Source: Trogon surrucura (Eukaryota > Chordata > Aves > Trogoniformes > Trogonidae). Taken from it: a stretch of DNA of 64,000 nucleotides. Shown here in pieces: positions 49,701 through 62,595 of this stretch (positions are counted from its first letter, which is position 1; every line of letters begins with the position of its first letter). The stretch covers positions 16,228,689 through 16,292,688 of the forward strand of contig CM036658.1 in assembly GCA_020746105.1 (NCBI GenBank), written 5' to 3'. Below the pieces are notes generated by a model. That model did not search any database and had not been told where the DNA came from. It saw only the letters and a list, made by a program, of their open reading frames with translations. Made by a program: the position numbers and the translations under genes.

Positions 49701-52700
49701 TACCCTGTGATGCATTCTCTTGTAGAGCTGTTCCCTCATCTGTATTTTTGTTTTAGTAAAAGGAAGCAGGAAATCTATAAAGCTTATAACCAAGGCAAAA
49801 GCCAGAAACCTTCTTAACAACAAACTGCTTTATCAGAAATCATATTAAATAGTTGAGCTGCAGCTGTAACATCCTCCTAAAATTTATGAAACCACATAAA
49901 TACATTACCTTTAGAATCCCTTACAAATTATATTTCAGTTCAAATTTTTTAATAGCTTTGCTACAAGTTTCCTTTCCAATCCATTTCTTCTTCAAGGACA
50001 ATCCAGGAGCCAAACAAAACCAAAAATCCTAAGAATAAATGAATATTCACCACTAGAAGATTTCTTTTTACTGTGTATTTCCAGACATGTAGATGATCTG
50101 CAAATAACATTAGTAGATGGAGCTTAAACTACTGCTTTACCACAGTAACAAAAAGCTGTGCAGAGAGGAAAAAATACGAATTCTTTCTAAATGGCAAAAT
50201 TCTTAGTATTGTAACAGGACGTTGTACTCCAATGTTGATTCAGAATGAGAAAGCATGGAGTAGTTCTCTTACAGTACACATAAGGAGCTGCACATACTCT
50301 GAAATACCTGTTGGCAGTGCCTATTTTAATCAGGAAATACTGTTTAAGGTATAGCAGTGGATAGGAATTAAGCTTTAACAGGAGGATAAAGTAGCAAAAG
50401 GGATGAGAAGGATACAGATATTCTATAAACTCTTGCAAGTTTTCTTCACAATTTTGAGGGCATGTTTGGTGTGTTTGTCCTAGTGCCTGCAGCTATGTAA
50501 GCACACTTGTAGATTACACTGTAGAATACATTGGAAGCTAAAAATCATGAGGGAGCAGGCCAACTACTCTTTTTTATACACACCCAAGAACATTCAGGAT
50601 AGCAATTTTACCAGTAAATAACAGTATGTTATGAAACACTGCAGTTTCAGAGGCAAAAGAAAAGGTGGTGAAACTGGAATTTCAAAAAAATGCACGAGAG
50701 TTTATGATATGTAGAGACTACCTAATGTTTATTGGTCAAAATTAAACAGCATACAACGAAGTTCAAAATGGGGAAAGATTTTAAGTGTATTTTTAAAAGA
50801 TTGGAATAAGAAATTCAGGTAAGCATAACTGGGAAGTATAACACAAACACAAGCCTGTGCAGAACTGAGAAAATTTTCCTCCAGAAGCATATTGCCTTTT
50901 ATTCTTAAATTCTAATTAAACATTACATAGACAGAAAGACACAGCAGAAGCTGCAGCAGGGATGGAAGGAACTTAAGTGGTTTCACAGGTGTTCTCCAGC
51001 TCTAAATGCTGTTTTGTTCTTCTAATTCTACTCCTTGCCAGCTTGACTCATTGACTAAAGTTAGCAGTGTTAAGTCATTACTATGTGCACATGATGAAAA
51101 GGCACTATAATACCTCAGTGAGTCACCTCTGAGACAGAAGTACATGCTGAAGGTTGCTTGATTTGATAAAAGCTATTCTGAACACCGCAGTATGGTTCAG
51201 CTTATTTAACATCACCATGATGTGTTCCCAGAAAATCCTTACGAGTGCTTGTATTTCAGAAATGCTTGCTTGTCATCTCTTATGTTCCTTATTGTTTTGT
51301 GTGAGAAAACCTTCCTGCACAGCAAGCCTGGAGACAACCACTGTGCTGTGGCACTCCTCCATGTGAGAAAGAATTGGCCAGGCTTACCACACCCCCTTTT
51401 TCACAACATTAACCTTTAATGCTTTTGAAAATACCAGATTTGGAAGTGTAATTTGGCATGCAGAATTATTTCTTTCATGGCAACAGGCCAAAGTCTGGTT
51501 TTATTTATCAGTATGACTCCCTTACTTTAAGTTATTCTTGATTACTTCTGGTGTATACCTGAGCCTGGAAACTAGAACAATATTTAGAAAAGACCAAATG
51601 ACTTTTCCAAGAGTGAAATAGTAATAAAATCTGACAAACATTAAAGTTTCAATAGTAATAAATTGCAAGTATAAAGGGGTGTACATATGCAGTTCCCCGA
51701 ACAGAGTTGGAGACAGGATTTGGAATGGCACATGTAATAAAGTACAGGTAAAGGAGTGAAGGATCTTCAGTTAGACACATGCCATCGCATATGACTATAA
51801 AAAATACAAAATGCTAATCCCTCTACTTGAAGGAAGACAGTAAGTAACGTTGCTTCAGCAGTCTGGAGAGTGGAAAGTACTTACCCTCACCCATCTCTTG
51901 TAAAGGTAACTTTGCAGTGTCCTTGAACTAGACACTGTTCTGAAGTCAGTGAACTGAGAGGTGGACTAACAATTCTGGTTTTGAGCGACAAAGTTATCAC
52001 CAAATTTTAGAGAGTACCAGTTGTGTGCAGGTGATATATTATGGATAAAACCGTAGAATAAACTTCTTAAAAACACTCTGGTAGCTAATGCTCTAAATGA
52101 ACTAGAAGTGGTGAATCTTCTTTATAGTCAATGGATGACATGAATTCTGCAAGCAAAACCCACTAAAGCATAGAAACGATGCCACAGAAGTAACCACAGC
52201 CACTATTAAATATAAAAACTCTCATATAGGAAACAAAGAAAGGAATCATGTTCTGACTTCATTTTCAGAATGGACAGCATGATACATATTTCCTAATCAC
52301 AATACAGAATATAGTCTCTCCACGTAAGGAAGTTTCCTCTCCAAATGCAGTGAAATCTTAGCTAGTATTTGTAAAATTAAAATATTTAATTTTTCAATCA
52401 AGTTATTCCTCACAGTTATCTACTAAACCACTAAGAAATACATTTTGTGTCTCTAAGCATAGGTGCTGCAGGATTAAGAGTGACTTTGACTAGCTTGCTA
52501 CTGGACTCTATAGTATAGTCTCTTGAAAAAAAAAAAAAATGTGATGAATAGAGAGTTGTTGAATCCTGTGTAGGATGCAGGATGCTATTTCTCCGCCTTT
52601 GGGACATCTCTGGAGCAGACATTCACCAGCTGCTTTTCAGTGGCTTCAGTACTTAAGGTGGTCAACTGTGGTGGATACTCTGCACCTTGAATAGCTCAAG

Positions 52701-55700
52701 CTGCCTGACTGGCTGGCTCAGCCATATGGCTTCACCCAGAAACCTTCCTCTGCACAGACCCTGGTCCACTCACTTGGCAACACATATGAGAGAGAATGTC
52801 AGTTCTGTGGCATTCCTGGGCTGCTATTTATGATGCCTGTAGTTCACCTGCATGTAAGAAGGTGAAGTAACTTCACCAAGTTAGTAGTTTGCTGAAATAA
52901 TCTAAATACTTTTTAAGGGCGTTTCAATATCAGTTCCTGCACAGCATGCGGGTATATCTATAGTTCTGTAGTTCATAAATATAGTCAGACTATAGATCCT
53001 AGTGTATTGAGAGCTGCAGAGTCTTGATTTCAGGAATAAGGGCTTCCCAAATGATTTAAAAAGTACGAAGGAAACAAGGTTTCCTATTCAGTGAATGACA
53101 ACAACTACAGTTACTTCAATAAAGTGGAAGCTAGTTCCCATCAGTGTTGAAGGCAACAAGGGTAAATCATCAAAAAAAGGTTATTGAGGGAAGAGGTCAG
53201 CACACTGGTGCTCAGAAGAAGCAGAATACTAGATCAGCACCATTCCTGTTAACATTGTTTTTACAGAACAGCTCAAACTACTAGGGAGATCTCTAGTCTA
53301 TAAAGAAAATTCACAATGATTTACAAGCCTGCTGGGTGTGGAAATATATTAGCTACATGTTTTGTTTACAGAACCAGTAGATATTTGCAGGGCACAATGA
53401 AACTACTCACTATTCATTTTGAACAACTTAATGGTCCTCAGGAAAACAGAGTTCAATTTTTGCATTAAACAGAACTATTTCCAATTCTTTAGTTTGCTCC
53501 TGTCTTCTTTATTTGTGATTTTAGAGTTGAATACGGTACCTAATAAAACATATCCTCAAAGATATACGCGTAAGTAAAACGCCAGAAAACTCTTCCATTT
53601 CAGACAGCAAGCTCAGCATCTTACAGATACAGCTGTGCAACATCAGTCTCTCCCCTACACTTGAAACGTTCTAAAATGTATTGAATTTACTGTCAGAAGC
53701 AAAGCCTTTAGGAAAACATAGCATGAAAATCAAGGTCCTTTTTCAAGAAATGGCTGAACATCAAAGTGCATGATGGTACTTAACTTTCCTCCCTTCAAAT
53801 TAAAGCTAATATTTTCAGTAATTTTACAGCAAAATAACAAATTTCATCCTGCACGCCTCTAAAGCTGTCAAGGGAAGAGCTCAATCCACAGTCTTTGGGC
53901 ACAGCTCAGGGTGAGTTAGAAGTGCTTATTGTATTGTGCTTTCCAGCTATTTTGACAATTCTACCTGCAAACATGCTCACTCATCAGAGCCTCCACCACA
54001 CTGCCTAAGTGTCTTCACTTCTGAACGTACAAACCAAGATATATCATTCTAACTCTTAAAAGTGCTTTTGGTTTTTTAATGCTAACGCAAAGTGGAGACA
54101 AAAGCAAGCATCAGGTAAGATAAACCCCAAGCAACCTAGGGGACACTCTCTTATGGGAAATCAGTTAGAAACTGAGTATTAAATAATAAAAGCTTACTTT
54201 TTATAAAACTTTTTTTTTTTAGAAAGACTTATACGGAGATATCTCTCATCAGCTAATCCCAATTTTGGACATAGCCAAATGATTAGAGCCTTCACATAGC
54301 ACAGACACAACTAAATATTTTCAATTCACAGAATTTAAAACATTAATATTAAAAGCTTTCAGTATTAGAAACAGAAAATGGTGCTCAGTCTCAACTGCAA
54401 CAGAGCAGGTTCATGATCAAATCACAATATTCACAAAATGTCAAAATGACTGCTGTCAGTATGGTTTTCAAGTGACTCATAGACTGACAACTGTGAACCA
54501 TACTCCGTACATTTAGTAGTATTGGCCACCATACTGTAAAGCGTTACTTCCATATTACTACAGTATTAAACAACAGGGTAAGTTTTGTAAGATTTCCCAT
54601 TGGCTGGTTTGTTGAGACAATGTTAGAAACAAAAACTTGCAAGTGATAAAAGCTAAACCTATATAAAGATGTGGAAAGTAGTAATTGTGAAAATCATTTA
54701 TTTAAAAATGTACCTGTTGTATGGTTGATAGGTAACAACTTGAATAATATACAATGTAATGAGAAATGCAAAACTCCAGAAAGAAATGGTATTTTGTACT
54801 TACCTTTGGTATTCCAGAAGTGTCAAGCCAATTATGGAAGATACTTTCTACAGTTAACCCAGATCTTAAAAAGATAATAAAAACAAAAATTAGAAGATAC
54901 ACACAAAAATACCGAATTTTCCACATGCAAATTAACCTTTTAAAAGCAGAGCAAAACCCTGAATCCCAAGTATTATTCGTACTGCAGTGGTACTATCCTC
55001 TTGTTTTTTTAATGAATAACACCATCAGAGGTGAAATGCACAAATTAAAGACCCATCACATTTTGTGTGCTTAAAACTCAAATGATAAATTCAGTGCTTA
55101 TGAGGACTGACAGAGAAAGTGTAAGATGATAAACCGCATTTATGAAATGTGTGAAGTGTAAAGAGGTGCTCTATTTGTTGTTGAGTGGATTTTGTTTCTT
55201 AACAGGAAAAAAATTCACAAGCAAGAAAACTTAGCCAGAGACTTTCAAAATCAGTATTTTATTACAGAAGTAGTCTAAATGTGGAAATTAAATACTAAAC
55301 CAAATGAAATTAAATACAAACTTCCTTAAACTTTTGTGTTTTAAAAGGCACTGATGGATATTATTCCTCAAATTTACCAAGTTTCTAATATATCCTAGTT
55401 TCATCTTTTCTTCACTTTCTTTATATCCCAATAACATTCACTGTGAAGTCACAGAATAGTCTGAAGCCTCAACAAAAGGAAATAGTTTGTCATGATCAAG
55501 CTGTGTGGGACTAAAATAATGACATGCATAAGCATCTGCAATTCTACACAGTTTATTTCCCTTTTTACTTTTGGAAGCGACTTCTGTTGCATTTAATTCA
55601 GCTCTGGTTGAAGACTTCGCTACTTGCAGGGAAGCCAATTAAAAACAAAAACCAAACCAAACCAAAAGAAACAAAACAGAACAAACCTCACACTGTCCAT

Positions 55701-56185
55701 GCAGTGTGCCAGTACTGAAAAAGGGAACTTGAGTAAGCTCTTGTCAAGGGTTACAGCTGGTCTTTTTTGTTTGTTTCCCCAACCCGTGACAAAATTCTGA
55801 CCCTAAACGAGGTTTATTTATGGATGGTGTCAGCGACTAAGAAAGAACTATAATGAATACATCAGTCATTTTTACTGAATTACTTTTAAACACCTTTAGA
55901 TATTAACTTTCACTATGCCAATGGGACAGAGATCAATTGCTGTTATTCCTGGCATGCAAATGGGAAAACTAAAGCTTGGAGATCTCACGGAGTTTCGAAA
56001 GCAATCAAGCAATATGTTAGTGGATGACCCTGGAAAACACAAAGTGAAAATTTCTGTGTGTTTTCTGATCATAGTTGCTACATTTTACTACATTTTTTTT
56101 AACTTGGCTAGTTTAATTTGGAATGACCGAAGATTTTAATTACTGATATCAACAGGTGTAACAGCACTTTTCCAAACATGGCTTA
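46721..56185. other. Long unique AT-rich stretch, no gene seen
   Basis: No CR1, LTR or clear SINE in about 9.5 kb. A strong plus-strand donor (ATG|GTAAGTGT) occurs at 46770. A perfect 8-bp inverted repeat with one-base spacer lies at 52861-52877 (GGTGAAGT-A-ACTTCACC). Homopolymers occur around 47919-47940 (A), 52527-52539 (A) and 54211-54221 (T), and A/C-rich sequence at 55640-55686. None of the open frames (60-102 codons) resembles a known protein. Confidence 0.5.
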
Positions 56186-56618
56186 TCACCGAATCTCTTA
56201 GATTAGAAAAGACTTTTAAGATCCTCTAGTCCAAACATGAACCTAACACTGACAAGTCCTTGACTAAACTGTATCCCTAATCACTACACGACTCTTAAAA
56301 ACCTCCAGGGATGGGGACTCCACCACTGATCTGGGCAACCCATACCAATGCCTGATAACCCTTTCAGTAAAGAAATTCTTCCTAATAGCCAATCTAAACC
56401 TCCCTTGGCACAACTAGAGGACATTTCCTCTTGTCCTGTCACTTGCTACTTGGTTGAACAGACCAATCCCCTTTCAGGTAGTTGTAGAGAGAGATAAGGT
56501 CTCCCCTCAGCCTCCTTCTCTCCCAGTTCCCCTAGCTGCTCCTCATAAAACTCATTCTCCAGACCTTTCACCAGCTTTGTTGCCCTTCTCTGGATATATT
56601 CTCGTACCTCGGTGCCCT
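56186..56618 (-). mobile_element. CR1 LINE fragment, old, antisense
   Basis: Same CR1 subtype as the 19.7 kb copy: the left end (TCACCGAATCTCTTAGATTA) and GAACCTAACACTGACAAGTC match it segment by segment, and CCAGGGATGGGGACTCCACC is identical. It runs through the end of ORF2 (complement of 'WNRLP...VESPSLE') to about 56618. Several deletions, including loss of bases around 56470-56490 and 56520, mark it as more decayed than the 19.7 kb copy. Confidence 0.95.
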
Positions 56619-57279
56619 AGTATGCTCAGTTAGGTATTCTTATCCTTGCTGATTCCAAGATAAAAATTTTACCCTCCCTCTCCAAGCAGAACTATGCATT
56701 AGCATTCCTTTGAGGTAGAATTAACAGCTACTACCTCCACTCTACACCATTGTGGTGGGAGATCTGCCATCCCTACTCACATTGAGCAGTATTCTGAAGA
56801 AGGTCCATTAAAATGAGTATGTCTATCTAACAAAATAAAATTCTGCCAGTGGGAGAATCTGATCAAAATAGAATCAGCTGGCTTCTCATTTAGTATATTT
56901 CAACAGTAATTGCAAAAAAAATAATAATGATAAAGCCATTTATACATGCCTTCATTTTCTATTAATAGTTTTCTTCAGTTTTTGATCAGTCATTTCTTAT
57001 GATCCAGGCCAAGGAGTCTTAATGTGAAAATAACACTGGTCAATTCATTGCTAGTAGTTCATTTAATTTAGGTCCAACGTTCACATCAACAGTGTCTTTA
57101 AATGTCACAGATGACATATCCACCTGGCTGAGGTGACTTAAAAAGTCCCAGAAGGGAAAATAATTCCCATAGACACAAAGAAATCTTCTCAGTCACTACA
57201 CTACAGGAATACCAGTCCCTAGAAGTAAGAGAGCAAAACAGGAGTAAGGATGATTCTCCACTGGCCAATAAGGATTTGG
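56619..57279. other. Unique DNA, no gene seen
   Basis: Between two CR1 pieces. The minus-strand frame 57098-57328 partly overlaps the next CR1 and is not a gene. Confidence 0.5.
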
Positions 57280-57386
57280 TTAGAGAACTATTATAAAAGC
57301 TGAAAATGCACAAATCCATGGGCCCCAATGGGGTGCATCCATGTCCCTTCCAACCCCTAACATTCTATAATTCTATGATTCTATGA
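57280..57386 (+). mobile_element. CR1 fragment with internal deletion
   Basis: The plus strand reads 'LKMHKSMGPNGVHP' (57300-57340), the N-terminal reverse-transcriptase motif of CR1 ORF2 (consensus close to 'KSMGPDGIHPRVL'). It then passes directly at about 57341 into the terminal 3' UTR (TGTCCCTTCCAACCCCTAAC) and the tail ATTCTATAATTCTATGATTC. Everything between, normally well over a kilobase of ORF2, is missing. The left boundary is uncertain; similarity may begin earlier, from about 57230. Confidence 0.8.
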
Positions 57387-58938
57387 TACACTGAAATATC
57401 AAAATATCTCTTGTAACACTGAGAGATTATAGAGAGTCACAAATGAACAAAAATTCCCTTCTGATTATGTGGCTCAAACAACTGCAGCCGCCAAGCAGAC
57501 ACATTTCTACATGGCCAGGATTCTGAACTTCCAGGAAACTACCATTCAGTACGGAAATCAATTTTTTTAACTAACTGAACATATATACCATGCCTGTGAT
57601 TGGGTAAATTTAAATGAATTACTAAACATCCAGATTTTGTCAGGTTTTAGTAGTATCTTGATATTTGTTCACATTTATTAAATTTAGAGCTTTTGACTGC
57701 TATATTCTTTAGGCTATAATTGCCTTCACCCTACTATGGTGCTTTAACAACTGGTGTCTAGTACAAGTTAGTTAGTCGATTCCCTTCCACAGGGAATGGA
57801 GAGAAAGAAAAGTATTTCCAGTCAGTCAATTCACCTTCCTTGGGATAAAATAACTTTTATTCTTGAGTTCTTATTTTTGTCCGGTTACTACAGAGAGCAC
57901 ATATGGGACTAGCTTAAAACTGACACAAAAATTTTATGTAGCCAAAGATCAGGTGGATTGTACCACTTACTCTGTCTCAAGCAGCCTAATCAACATAGTA
58001 ATTTTAATTTGTTATTTCATGAATCAAAACAAGTACAGCTTAGTGCTCCAATGCTGAAGCAGAACTAACAGCTAGGGGAAAATACCATTATTTATGCATT
58101 TAATTTATCTTATGTAGGGATAAGAAACAGTGCCTCACAATGCTGGTTTGTCCTTCCCCCACTCCACTGTGCCTCAGAAACTAAACGTAAAATGCAAGAT
58201 TTTCTCAGGAGAAAACAACAAAATCTACACAAGATAATCTATCCTACATTTGCTATGTAGTGCTCTTGTTTAATAAACTGTCTACTTCTTTTAAAGCCGG
58301 CAGCAGCTCATTTCAAAACATTCCCCTCATTGACACTGAGGGGAAATCAGCTGAGGACACTAATCTGGGCAGAACTACTAGACCACTAGTAAGTTGCTCA
58401 GCCTCTCCTAAAACTTTTACATTTTCTCAAAGGCAAAGACAACAACGCTGCTATTTCTCTGCCTGCAGCACCCTCAGTTTCAGTTAGACACCTGTCATAT
58501 GACCATATGCAGTCTTCTTTCTTTGTAATTGCACATACTTTCTCCTTTTCTTTTTCCAACTTAGGACCTTCTCCTTGTCACCCATCAAAAAAAGCAGCTT
58601 GTTTTAGCAGTTTACAGGCACTCACTGTTTTGTTTTCGGCTGGGGATTTTTTTTCCAAATATATTAGAAATATGCAGACTGTTGCAAAGACCTACTCTGA
58701 ATGTGTTGAGAGTCAGTACTGAAGAACTGTGAAATCCTTGCAAAGGTTCCCACTAACACGTTGGGCTTCAGATCAATCCCAAAAAATAGACCGCAAACAG
58801 ATTGCTATTTCAAAACAACAGAAAGAACACAGGGCCTGATATCTGTACAGGCTGCAGTTCAGTAAAGCATCCATATTCAGAAAGGGCACTCCCACCTGCG
58901 TATGTTGCAGTTAAGCATCTGTGAGAACTTAAATCTGG
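57387..58938. other. Unique AT-rich DNA, no gene seen
   Basis: No repeat recognised. Plus-strand frames at 57863-58057, 58260-58487 and 58507-58722 show no domain or splice support. Confidence 0.55.
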
Positions 58939-58958
58939 TGTGTGTGTGTGTGTGTGTG
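58939..58958. repeat. (TG)10 microsatellite
   Basis: Ten uninterrupted TG units immediately upstream of a SINE. Confidence 0.95.
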
Positions 58959-58963
58959 ATTTC

Positions 58964-59165
58964 CTGAGTGGCCTTCTGGTTAAGGTACTGCACTGGACTC
59001 TGGGACCTGGGTGCCATTGATTAGCATTAGAACAGAGCTCTTACAAGGCTGTGTGAGTTCTTCAGTTGCTCTGTATTACAGCAGCCTACTGTAAAATAAG
59101 AACACAGTTACATCTGTTATCTCATCCCTTGTCTGTTTAGACAATAAGACAATCAGCCTAGGAAT
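58964..59165 (+). mobile_element. MIR-like tRNA-derived SINE
   Basis: The tRNA-like head reads GAGTGGCCTTCTGGTTAAGG then TACTGCACTGGACTCTGGGA and CCTGGGTGCC. These are the A-box region, the central 'actgcactgg..actctggg' and the B-box region ('acctgggttc') of amniote MIR-like SINEs. The body follows with GGCTGTGTGAGTTCTTCAGT and CTACTGTAAAATAAGAACAC. A distal segment, CCTTGTCTGTTTAGACAATA, matches the 3' region seen in related sauropsid elements. It is much diverged and inactive. Confidence 0.65.
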
Positions 59166-62100
59166 AATCTCCTAACATGCACACATACTGTTCATGGCCA
59201 GAATCAATGCTTCACAGCAAGCTCTGTAAAATACTAACATTAATGATAATTTGAAAATTACCATTATAAAATGTGTCTATATATCAAGTTTTCATTGCAC
59301 AAGGCCCCAAGACCCTCTGCAAACTCTAATGTAAACCCACTTAATTTCACAATCATGGACAAGACACTATTTTTAAAGTAAGATGTTGCAGCAAATGAAC
59401 AGTGCACATGAAATTGTGCAACTTTTTTTTTTTTTAAAGGAAAAGAAGATAAAAGGTCTGCCATAGCCAACTAAAAATACTTCAGCAAGCATAACTGCTT
59501 CATCTAAATACTTTCATACACATCAATCACTTTCAAAGTAAGCCATTCCAGCTAAATATGGAGGCATAGTTAGAGCAAATCAGACTAGTGACTGATTAGT
59601 GATTCTGTCAACTAGCCATGGCTTCCTGCAGATAAGATTTCCTTTGTTCTTTCTCCAGCATATATATTTTGCCCTACCAATAAAATGGAGGACTCAAAAA
59701 CACTGTGAAAAGTCTTTCCCAATGACTTGCTTTGGGAGTTCAGTGCCTACCAGCTGTTTGTCTCGATCAAAATCACCACATTCATGACAATGTGAGTAAC
59801 AAAGGAATCACATATGAAAGAGACATATACCTGTACAGCTTAGTAGACTGAAACTACCGTATTATTTTAACATTGATTTACTACTTAATTGACAAGTTAT
59901 GAAGACATCCAAGGAATGTGGTTAGTAAGCCAAAGTTACTAAGAGTACAAATAGCAGAGTTGTAACACAAGCTTTCATTTGTCTACTGTGCACTATTAAA
60001 ACCATAGCTTTATTAGTACACTTATTTATTTTACTGAATGCAATTAAATAAAAAATACCACCAGAAAATTCGAAAGAACAGAACTGTCCTGCTCAAAAAA
60101 ATCTGTAGTTGTACAAACCACAAGCAGCTGTGACTCTGATTTATCTGTAGCTGTAGCTGGTGAAACTTGCCCTCTGTTTCAGGGCTTTAAAAACATTGGG
60201 TCCTTGCACAGCTCACATGTTGGGCAGATGTGGAGAGGATCGATTTACAGCAAAGACTGAGTGTAAGTCTTGGGGAGCACAATGCCACCGAGAGTTTCAT
60301 CAAATCTAGTACACCATGATATACAGACACATAGAGAGGTTTTTGCTGCTGTCTGGTTTAGTTTTGGGTTTTTTTTAATGCGGTCAAGTTTCAAATTATA
60401 TATGAGGAAATAAGACACCTCAGTTATGGGTGGGGAGTATTGCAGATTTCCTACAGAAAGGCCAAGATAACGTGAGAGCATAGCCACTGCATGCTGTATT
60501 GTAAATGGTTTTAAAACCAGGGAAGAGTATTGTTTGTCCACCTTGCCATTAGCCCTTCACCCACAGAAATAACCTGCCTTAAAGGCAAGTTAGGAATAAA
60601 GGACCAGAAGGTAGTGCTATGCCTGTCTGATGTCAGTGTTCATTGGCATTCCAGAAACAGGAGGATCCTGCCCTGCAGAATGAATTCCTACCATTAACAC
60701 GCCATTAAAATTGAGTCAGAGCAGGAAGTGAAGAAGCCCTATAAACCAGGAACCTAATCCTCATCCTTTGAATACAGAAAGCAGCAAAAATCAGCAACTG
60801 CCACTTAAGAAGTTATGTCTGTATCTTGGAACTGCTCATCGCTGGGAATGTAATGAAAAATCTTATGTAACTAAAAACTAAAGGAATTAAGTACTCTATG
60901 AGCAAGAATCTTTTAAATATAGTTTGCTGCATCCAATAGCAGAAAACTAATGTTGCATCGCTCCAACATAATTACAGAAAATTTCTGCACTGTTATACGA
61001 TTGCTTTCTGCCAATGTTAATCCTGTTCTCATTACAAAAGTATCCCGCAAGCCAAATTCTACTCCTAGCTACAATAGTTTCTATTTGTTGCCATAGCTGA
61101 GGGCAGGATTTGGCTTGGTTCCCTAATACTAATTTATCTCTTTTTCTTTCTTTTTTTTTTCTTTTTATGATTAAGCCCAGCCTCCATTACAAACTTCAGT
61201 ATAACAGAGTAATATTTTTCAAAGTAAGAAGCATTTAGTTTAAACACTAAAATTTTACTTGGTGGAATTGCACAAATATGGGAGGTTTTGTGTCCTAAGA
61301 ATTTTGCTGCTCTGATCTTGAAAAGCATTTCATTCCTACAACTCAAACTTTGTGCAAAAAAGCACTCATCAGTAGATGATCTCTAAAAAATTTTCATTTT
61401 TATCTTTCCTCCTTTTGTTTTAACACAAGCTGCTATTTGTGTACTAGCTACAGAATAGATTCAAGAATGAAAAAACATCTTTTTAGCAGATAAGAAGGGC
61501 CTTCTGTATATCCAGATGTTCTGTTTTTCTTGGCATCACTGTTGATACCTGCACCCAAGGTAATTTTAGTAGTAGATTAAGTTCAGATATGCTATACGTT
61601 TGATTGTAAAATGAACTACCATAGATCTGAAATTCTGTTCATACATTCTGGAAAGTGATGCAATGCAAATGGAGACATACTTTTGCATTAGTCACATGGA
61701 AAGTTTAAATATTTTTGGCATGTTTCTAGGGGGAAAATGGGATGTTCACTCAAATAACATTTTGCACTGGTTTTGGACTTCAGAGAAACTTAAGTGAAAA
61801 AGGAAGGAACACAGATTCTATTAACAAATCCATGTATAATCATGCCACTAAATATTCCACTTTCCCAGACATTCCATTTAATATCCTGATTATATTTGGG
61901 CTAGCAACACATATCCAATGATATATACAAAATACCATCTCACAGTACATCATTGGGTGGTGTTACATTTTCCAAACTGAACTCATGATGCCACAAAAGT
62001 CATTATCTCAATGATAACTAGCTTCTTTGTCTCTTGCCACCTCAGCACACAAGTATTTTACTAAAAATGTAATACATTTTTCAAGTTAATACATTATTTT

Positions 62101-62219
62101 TAAAAACTATACTATGTAAAGCTTCACTACAAAAGAACCTGTATTTGCAGGACAGTCTGTATTAGCACAGAACAAACCAAAGGATAAGCACGGACGGATA
62201 AAAAGCTCTGATAATGAGT
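59166..62219. other. Unique AT-rich DNA, no gene seen
   Basis: T/C-rich at 61139-61167 and a T-run at 59423-59436. No repeat family or exon. The minus-strand frame at 60245-60541 (98 codons) has no recognised motif. Confidence 0.55.
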
Positions 62220-62595
62220 AGCTGTATCACCTTCAGCCAGTCACAGTCACACACAGCAGGATCTTGAAGGACGTGTCAGGCAATCAACGCTGGATTTCCA
62301 CTAGTGTTTTCCACCCTTCCCCATTTGGCACACTGCATGACAGGGAGAGGATGGTACCAGACTGCTGCTTGTGAAAAATCCGTCGTCTCCGGTTTCCCAG
62401 ATCCACAGCAAAGCTCTGGCCTCCTTGCTCTAGGATGCCATGTGTGAAAAGCAGCTGGCAGAAGGATCACAGATTAACTTGAGCAGGCAGCTGTGCCTGG
62501 CACTTCAGATTGCAAAGCAAACACAGGACCTCACTGCTGCCCTAACATGCGAGTTAAAGGCACTGCTTGCAGGCAGCATAGGGTAGCAGTAACAC
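62220..62595 (+). other. GC-richer segment ending in a strong donor
   Basis: This stretch is less AT-rich than its flanks, retains a few CpGs (around 62380-62392) and ends on the plus strand in AACACA|GTAAGTCTCC (donor about 62596). No frame is open through it on plus; the minus-strand frame 62276-62470 has no recognised family. It might be a non-coding exon or a regulatory element. Confidence 0.15.

Noticed and set aside
51086-51140. Possible C/D-box snoRNA (ATGATGA followed by CTGA)
   Set aside because: The boxes are only about 40 bases apart and there is no convincing terminal stem.
52861-52877. Palindrome as a nuclear-receptor response element
   Set aside because: The inverted repeat is perfect, but the half-sites GGTGAAGT with a one-base spacer do not fit a standard element well, and one isolated site is expected by chance.
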